The position numbers were made by a program, and so were the translations under genes. A stretch of 64,000 nucleotides of DNA from Culex pipiens pallens (taxonomy: Eukaryota > Arthropoda > Insecta > Diptera > Culicidae): the NCBI RefSeq assembly GCF_016801865.2, contig NC_068938.1:16897452-16961451 (forward strand). Reading direction: 5' to 3'. This document shows positions 56,991 through 64,000 of the stretch, piece after piece. A model generated the notes under the pieces. That model saw nothing but the letters and a program-made list of their open reading frames with translations, was not told where the DNA came from and did no database searches. Each line of letters starts with the position of its first letter. Position 1 is the stretch's first letter.

Positions 56991-59900
56991 TGTTTTAAAG
57001 CATTTAAAACAAAGTCATGGAATGTGATCAAAAATTAAAGTTTTGAGCTAACAAATACATAATACTAAACTACTCATAATAAAAAAATATTACTATAATA
57101 TGACTTGGCTTTGCGTAAACATTAATTAAAAGTTCGGAAAGAAAAAATCCAAAAAAATTCCTACAATCTTCATGCATTAGTTTTTGTTCTTAAAATGATT
57201 GAATATTTTTTGACAAATAATTTTTGAAGCAAAAAATTTCTCAAAAATTTTCTTTTGTGAAGCATGGGATAACTCTAATATTATTAAGGTATATGTTTGG
57301 AAAAATTGTATTTATCATTCTAGTAGTAAGCACTAAGGTTCTGACGACTTTTTCCTTTTTTTAGGCTCCATAAAGATTAATTTTAATTTGAACCTTACAA
57401 AATGACCAAAATGCGATGTATTGGCACTTTGGCTAAATTTTGAGGCAGATTCAGATTCGACGAGCCTAATTACACGTATAAAACATAATAAGAAAATTTC
57501 AAAATTTCTTTAGAGGAAAACCGCACACTTGTCTCTTGGAAATAATTTTTTTTTCATTTATATTTAAATTTATTTAAATATTGATGTTTTTGATAATATA
57601 AATATAAGTTGAAAAAGGATAACATTTTCTTCTAAAAAGTGGCTTGGATTGGCAATCCAAAAAAAAATTCAGAATGCCCCCTAATCGTGATCCACCCAAA
57701 TTTTCAACTAACACAAAAGTTTCACCTGTCCATTGGAAAAAAAAACTTTTCCAAAGACTCAAAAGTTATAACATTCATTCCCATTGCATGTCCAATTACA
57801 AAAAATCAATTAAATTGCAAAGGGGCTTGGCAATCAAAATTTAAAATAACTTTGAAAAAAGAAACTTAAAACTTTTTTTCAACAAAAGTTCACTTCATTT
57901 TTCTTCTTCCAAGCATCAGCACGCCCCTGGCGAAAACTTCCCTGTATAAAAACGATGACGAATGTTTTGAATCCCACTTGTGGCATCATTATTTTCGCGG
58001 GGGGCTCATTCACCATATTTGGCTCGGAAGTTTATTAACAAGCTTCACGTTTGAATTGTTCCGACTAGACAGCATTGTTGGTTTTTTTTAGTGTTTAACG
58101 TTTTTGTGGGAAATGCCTTTTCACAATTTTTCCCTTTCAGAAAACGGGTGATCCTTTTGACAAATAAGATTTTTTTTTTGCTGAATCGGACAAGGTAATT
58201 GAATAATTCATTCATTAATAGAAAAGCTTTTTTTCTTCTCTAGCCTCAATTTGGCTAAATTTCAATCTAGCTTGTGTTTCCATCAAATTTCTATCAATCT
58301 GCGTAAGAACCATTAAAAATACGTGTTCCGCACGCATTGTAACATCGACATTTTCTTCGAGAGGTTGTTGAAAATTTTACACGCCATTAAAAATTTACCG
58401 TCGCAATGTGTTTGCTCGGCTCTGCCGACAAAAATGTTCACGAGAATGTCGTCCCTCCATGGCAGTTTTGGAAGCTGTAATTTCCCTGTCCCAAGCCCGT
58501 TTGTCTTGTCTTTTTTGCAAAATTTAAGCTCTGACCTCCCGTTCAAGTTTTATAGGGCAATCTCTTTAATACATTGTCGTACATTTTGCGCAGAGCATTT
58601 CAACAGCCAAACATGTCTGATTTTTCTCCTTGTTTCTCGCAAAGCAAATTTTTCATCATTTTTTAACAATTTGAGTCAACGATTGCCTTAAAAGTCAACG
58701 AGAAACGCAAACAGAAATCAAAAGTAAACATTCAGGGTCGATTTCGTCGATTTTTCCTCGCTGGGGAAACAGCAATTCTTCCTCCTTCTTTTTGACGGGG
58801 TAATAACGTGACATCGACATGGGGTTTGAATGTTGGCAAAAAAAAGCCAAACATAACGGCTCATTTCTGCGAAAACCAGATGCGAGGAAAATTAAAGGAA
58901 AAGAACAGCTGCGCTACGACATGTGTGTGTGTGTGATTTGTGGAAAGAAAAGTCATGAAATTTCTGACATGATTGAACATTTTCAAGGTACAGTTAGGTT
59001 ATCGGGAAAATGCTGAAATTTTTTTGGATTTTTCATAAAATTTAAACTTTTTTATCAATATGTTAAAATCATGACAATCAATTTTCAAAGTTGCCAAACA
59101 ATCCGAAACCTGCCTGTAGTTCAAAAGTTCCTCGAACAAGTCTAAAGCCCAATCATCATCAGCAGTCATGGCGACCGTGATGAAAAAAGAAGAAGCTTTT
59201 CCACAATCACAAGCCATCGCACGCGCAGCCCAGCAGGAGGTGCTTCAAAGTCACAGAAAGTTTATTTTGCCGATGTTTGTTGGTGGCGGCGCCATTATTG
59301 GAAAAACGGTGTGAAATTTTGAGCTGTGTCATGTTAGTGAACTCGCGCGCACGCACTCGCATCGTTACCGGTCAATGACGGTTGGGATTTTTTTTCTGCA
59401 CGTGTGATATTTATTTTTTGTTGTTGCTAAAAGCTGGAAGTTGTTGTTCACCTAGAAGAATAAAGATTAGTAATGAGTTTGGTTTTGGTTTTATTGCTTC
59501 CATAGTAATTTTTATCAAAACATCAATACATTTAATGAAAAATGCATGTTTTTTTGTGATTATTTAAATATGTTTTGTAAAATCAAGCTAAAAGCATTGC
59601 ATTATTAGTACAATGAAGCATTTTTAATGATAAAAAAATCAATGTGGTAAATTTGGTCAAAATCAAGGTTTTGTAATAATGAGTAAAGTTAACAAATGGA
59701 GTTTTCCCGTATACTTTTGTTTCTTTAAAGTCCAAAACAAAATCTACAACTTTGTCGAACATTCCAAATCGATCAGAAAAACCCCTTCTCAAGTTTTGGG
59801 TTTTAAAGCGTTTACATAGCACTTTTGTATTAACTGCTTTTTGGAGACCTGTATGACTAACCCATTGGCGCAAAAATACTTATTTCATTTGTAAAGTTTC

Positions 59901-61439
59901 ATCAACATAAAAAAATTCAAAATGAAAATCACGAAATTATTTTCGAAAAAGCTCATGACAGAGTTCTTATTTTAGTTTCTAGTTAAACTTTAACTCATAT
60001 ATTTCTAATAACTGACGTTTAAAACAGGTCAACAATTTGCCTGGAAATTGTAACCTTTAGTTGATTTTTTTGCTGATAATATAAAATATGATTTAATGGA
60101 AATTAGCAAACATTTTTTCCAGAATATTTATTGGATTATTTCATATTAATTTTTTTGAAAAGCAATTTGATAAATTGCTGAAATGAAAATAATAAAGCTA
60201 ATTTTGCTAATTTTTTCCAAGGAAATTATATTAAAAAAAATGGTATTCGGTTTACAAGCTGAGCAACCAATTTCCCGGGGTTACAAAATTCGCGGGAAAC
60301 GGGAAATTTTCAGCAAATTTCCCGGGAAATTTTAAATTTACCGAATATTATTCTGATCATGCTTCTGATTAAAATTTGGCAACATAATTGTATAGAACAG
60401 CAACTCTAATAGTCAAAATGAGTGTGAGGACTTTTATTTTAAATGCCGGCTCTCAAATCATACCGTTTCAAAAAAAAAATAACATTTGTTTTTTTTTTTG
60501 CTGACCATTATTTTTTTTTAAATCAAAGTATTTGGACAGTGACTATAATCCATCCTGCTCAACCACAAAATTGCTATTAAATTTTCTCTTTGACCAATTC
60601 GAGGGAAGATGTTCAAGAGTAACATTGACAGATAATGTTGAAATAAAAAAAAGGACATGCAGCAATGATGTTTTTCATGGCAAATAACTTTTTCCAGAAC
60701 AAGTGTTACTGGTTTCAGTTTATGAGTAAAAAGAAGATCATTAAATTTATCTAAAAAATCTGGCTTCTCGAAAATTTCATCAAATCACAACTAAAAATAA
60801 ACAAATATTTGAAGCGAATTTTTGAAATATGTTTGCATTCTTTGCTTAGCAAAAAGTGGTTACAATTAAAAGGTAAATGTTTTGACAATTAATCCCCATT
60901 TACCTTTTTATTTCTTGAATAGGAAGAAAGTTGTCAAAACGGTAGTTAACAGCATTTAGATTAAACATTGATAATTTTATTTAAAATGCGTTTCCTTATC
61001 TACAAATATGTCTTAATAGTCAAAAACCGTAAAAAATATAACCTATACCAAATAAAATTTACAAATTACGGGTGGCCGTCTTACCCCCGGAGGAGGTGGC
61101 CGTGTTGCCCCCAAATTAATTATTTTTTTTAAACATTTTTTGAATATAGCTCATCGCATTTTTTAAACTATTCCGAGGGACATAATCTAGGAAAATCTTC
61201 AATTTAACATGAAAAAATATTTGAAGACAGGAAAACATATTTTTATCTAACAAAAATGCCTAAGTTGTAATTCATGAAAATTACATCCAGTTTCAAGTTC
61301 AAAAATTATTTGTTTATTTTGAGCTATTTTTATACTATTTCAAACAATATTTTTGACAAAGGTGACTCCATATGCATTATTTAGCATGAGGAACAGTATT
61401 GCTAAACATTTTAGCAAAACATTTTCACAAAACATGCAT
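56991..61439. other. 4.4 kb of AT-rich DNA, no gene seen
   Basis: Scattered short frames only. 60270-60350 repeats TTTCCCGGGAAATT-like palindromes. 61070-61110 has 'ggtggccgtcttaccccc' twice in variant form. I see no RNA gene, repeat ends or exon that I can defend. Confidence 0.4.
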
Positions 61440-62800
61440 GCATGAAAAAATCCCGATCGTTCGGTACCCATTTTGTTAAAACTGAAATTTTGAGTATTTT
61501 TTTCGAAAATACGTAGTTTTGTGAAAATTTTGAGTGTTTTCAAAAAATATTTTTATTGTATTCGAAATGTTTGAAAAAATCCGGATCGTTTGATACCCAT
61601 ATTGTTAAAACTGAAATTTTGAAGTATTTTCAAATAAAATGTTATTACATTTGAAATGTATAAGAAAATCCTGGTCGTTTGATAACCATATTGTAAAAAC
61701 TGAAATTTTTAGTATTTTTGTTTCCGAAAATATGTTTTTATTACATTCAAAATGTATGAAAAAATCCCTATATTAAAAACTGAAATTTTAAGTATTTTTT
61801 CGAAAATACGTAGTTCTGTGAAAATTTTGAGTATTTTCAAATTAAATGTTATTACATTCAAAATGTATGAAAAATCCTGATCGTTTGATAACCATATTGT
61901 GAAAACTGAAATTTTTAGTATTTTTTTTCGAAAATATGTTTTTATTACATTCGAAATGTATGAAAAAATCCCTTTATTAAAAACTGAAATTTTAAGTATT
62001 TTTTTCGAAAATACGTAGTTTTGTGAAAATTTTGAGTATTTTCAAATCAAATGTTATTACATTCAAAATGTATGAAAAAATCCTGATCGTTTGATAACCA
62101 TATTGTGAAAACTGAAATTTTTAGTATTTTTTTCGAAAATATGTTTTTATTACATTCGAAATGTATGAAAAAATCTCTATATTAAAAACTGAAATTTTAA
62201 GTATTTTTTCGAAAATACGTAGTTTTGTGAACATTTTGAGTATTTAAAAAAAATGTTTTTACATTCAAAATGTACGAAAAAATCCTGATCATTTGATACC
62301 CATACACAGAAAAAAAAATCATGGTAATATTACATCTGGGAAGGGGTACATCTTTTATGTCAGAAAAAAAGGTGTAATTTTACCTCTGGAAATGTGTAAT
62401 TTTACCACTTTTCTGGTGTAATGTCACTTTTTCAGTATAAATTGAGGTAAAATTACATTATAATAGATTCAACCTTCCAAAATTACAGCTTCCAAATTTA
62501 CATTATTTTTTTCTGTGTATAGCATAAACAATATATTGGGTTCTTTAGAGAAAAAAATGCATTTTCAAACTACAGGAAAATACGTATTTTGGTGAAAATT
62601 TTCATGAAATTATAATTTTTATGGATAACTGACATCATCCCGATTCCAAAACACTATAATATTTTTTAGTTTGCATGATTTTTCATACGATTATAGCCAT
62701 TGTCTCCCATATAGTCAAAATCCCATAAGCTATGTGCCTCGGTTATGCACGCCTCGGTTTTGCATCCCCCATATGTGGTGCTAAACCGAAGCATGTCTGT
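61440..62800. repeat. Second satellite-like array with the same right end
   Basis: Tandem degenerate copies of the unit seen at 13061-14412, all in one orientation, ending in the same segment of about 260 bp (about 62540-62800, 'cggttatgcacgcctcgg'). A MITE is inserted at 62303-62519. Confidence 0.75.
62303..62519. repeat. 217-bp MITE with TACACAGAAAAAA ends
   Basis: TACACAGAAAAAA at the left and TTTTTTTCTGTGTA at the right. The inner 'gtaattttac' and 'gtaaaattac' motifs repeat in both directions. It is inserted between the tandem units and the conserved end. Confidence 0.75.
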
Positions 62801-64000
62801 ATATATGATTAAGAGTGACCAACTTTTCGAGAAAAAAGGTTCAATTTCCGTGAAATGTAATTTGTTCCAAACAAGGATGATCGAAAGGCACGTAGATTTT
62901 GTAGATTTTGACAAACCAAACTCTTCTAGAGATTGTTTTTGGACCAAAACGAAGGTCCTGAGATGCTGGAAGTCTAGAAAACCAATATCTGAAATTATTT
63001 TTTGGAAGGACAATTTCAAGTTTCTCCTGGGATCATAATTATGGAATTTGATTTGTTCATGTATTTTTAGATTGCAGGATTTAGTTTCAAGTATTGTTAC
63101 TCTAATTTGAATCATAAAAATAGCAGTATTTGCTCCTGAAAGACTTGGCAAAAAATTACAGACTTATTGGTTCTAAAATTTGAAATCTTAAATTTGTTAA
63201 TTTTTAATACTATTCCATAAATTTTCTTCAACAATCGTAAAAAAATTTCCAGCCGTAAAAGAAACCTTTAAAAGTGCCAAAAAAAAAAACAAGTCAACAT
63301 CACACTCCCCCTCGCCTGCTCGCTCCTTAATTTAATAACAGCACAAACTTCGACGCGCGCGCATGATGAGATCAACAAATTCCACACCATTCTTCCAACG
63401 CTTCCCCACGAGGCTCTGCCCTGGGACCGATTTGGGTTCTGACCGTTCAATCGAAGAGCGGCTTTTGGCGTCAAAAATTTACCGCAAACACCACCACACA
63501 TGGTGGGGTGGGGAGTGTAACCTCAGCCGAGCCCCAGGGCGGTTGGTTTGATGGATAGACGAGAACCTCAGAAGTCAATTTGTAATTTAGATTGGATTTT
63601 TATTTATTTTAGAAAGTTTTTTTTTGTGATTAATTAACTGATTTATTTACATTTACTTTAAAAAAGGATAAACTCACTGCTAGCCAGACAACGCATGGCT
63701 GTTATTATTTTTCTGCCCCAAGCCACAAATTCCACAACCACGAGGCTCAATGTCCCCGGGGGGAGCTGCCAGGGATCCGATATTTATGTAAAGTGATATA
63801 ACCACCGATAATGACAAAATCCTTCCCAGCATCCCAGCGATTTCCCTTCTCCCCAAAGGGTCGTAGAATCGGATTGGCACACTTACAGCAAACCACAAAC
63901 ACTCACACACACACACACACGCAAACCCCATAGAAATTCGATGATACTCGGTCCGGTGGGAAATTGAAGCCAACAAAAAAGATGAAAAAAAGCGAATTCC
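62801..64000. other. Right edge, no gene seen
   Basis: Mixed composition. GC-richer patches at about 63300-63550 and 63690-63860 have short frames on both strands but no recognisable protein. A (CA)n run lies at about 63901-63920. Confidence 0.35.

Noticed and set aside
58323..58691. 122-codon plus frame
   Set aside because: It has no recognisable motif, an AT-rich context and an irregular composition rich in Phe, Ser and Leu, as expected by chance.

Overview
The window looks like mosquito genomic DNA, most likely a culicine such as Culex; this is inferred from gene type, gene structure and repeat style, not from a database match. It holds a cluster of cytochrome P450 genes of the CYP6 family. 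I number them P450-1 to P450-11 from left to right, plus one relic fragment. P450-1 is cut by the window edge, P450-10 is broken by an in-frame stop, and the other nine read as full-length microsomal P450s of 493-508 residues. Every one has the same two-exon structure: a single 51-65 bp phase-1 intron that splits the glutamate codon of the K-helix ExxR motif. I could not assign subfamilies with confidence, so gene symbols are left empty.

Layout. 1-5608: P450-1, -2 and -3 in tandem on +. 5846-11354: foldback elements and a retroposon. 11355-12895: P450-4 (+), followed tail-to-tail by a P450 relic (-). 13060-19370: a satellite-like array, then a 4.95-kb hAT-like foldback element with an 8-bp target duplication, itself filled with nested insertions. 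19930-21486: P450-5 (-). 23148-26629: a MITE-like element, a non-LTR fragment and a second hAT-like foldback element. 27149-30516: P450-6 and -7 in tandem (+). 30537-32077: P450-8 (-), tail-to-tail with P450-7 with only 20 bp between stop codons. 32704-36393: foldback and MITE elements. 37029-40345: P450-9 and the broken P450-10 in tandem (-). 40571-42176: an (AAAAAC)n array and a non-LTR insertion. 42792-44347: P450-11 (+). 45120-49953: a candidate small secreted-peptide gene on -, with a TATA box, a signal-peptide exon, an intron of about 4 kb and a terminal exon with a poly(A) signal. 51924-64000: repeats only, including a 2.3-kb foldback element, a 2-kb non-LTR copy and a second satellite-like array.

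How the genes work together. The P450s are endoplasmic-reticulum monooxygenases that would draw electrons from NADPH-P450 reductase. In mosquitoes the CYP6 family is associated with metabolism of plant toxins and insecticides, and members expand by tandem duplication. The sequence shows that process here: tandem pairs (P450-3/-4, -6/-7, -9/-11), an almost unchanged tract shared by P450-9 and -11 that suggests gene conversion, a decayed copy (P450-10), and a relic beside P450-4. WGATAR motifs lie shortly upstream of most intact genes, compatible with gut GATA-factor control but not proof of it.

The most noteworthy material outside the genes is the transposon record. Four retroposed insertions have 21-24 bp target duplications that can be read directly. 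One architecture recurs: a short interspersed element headed by two different tRNA-like modules facing each other. Several foldback element families have long arms, and their ends can be placed to within a few bases.
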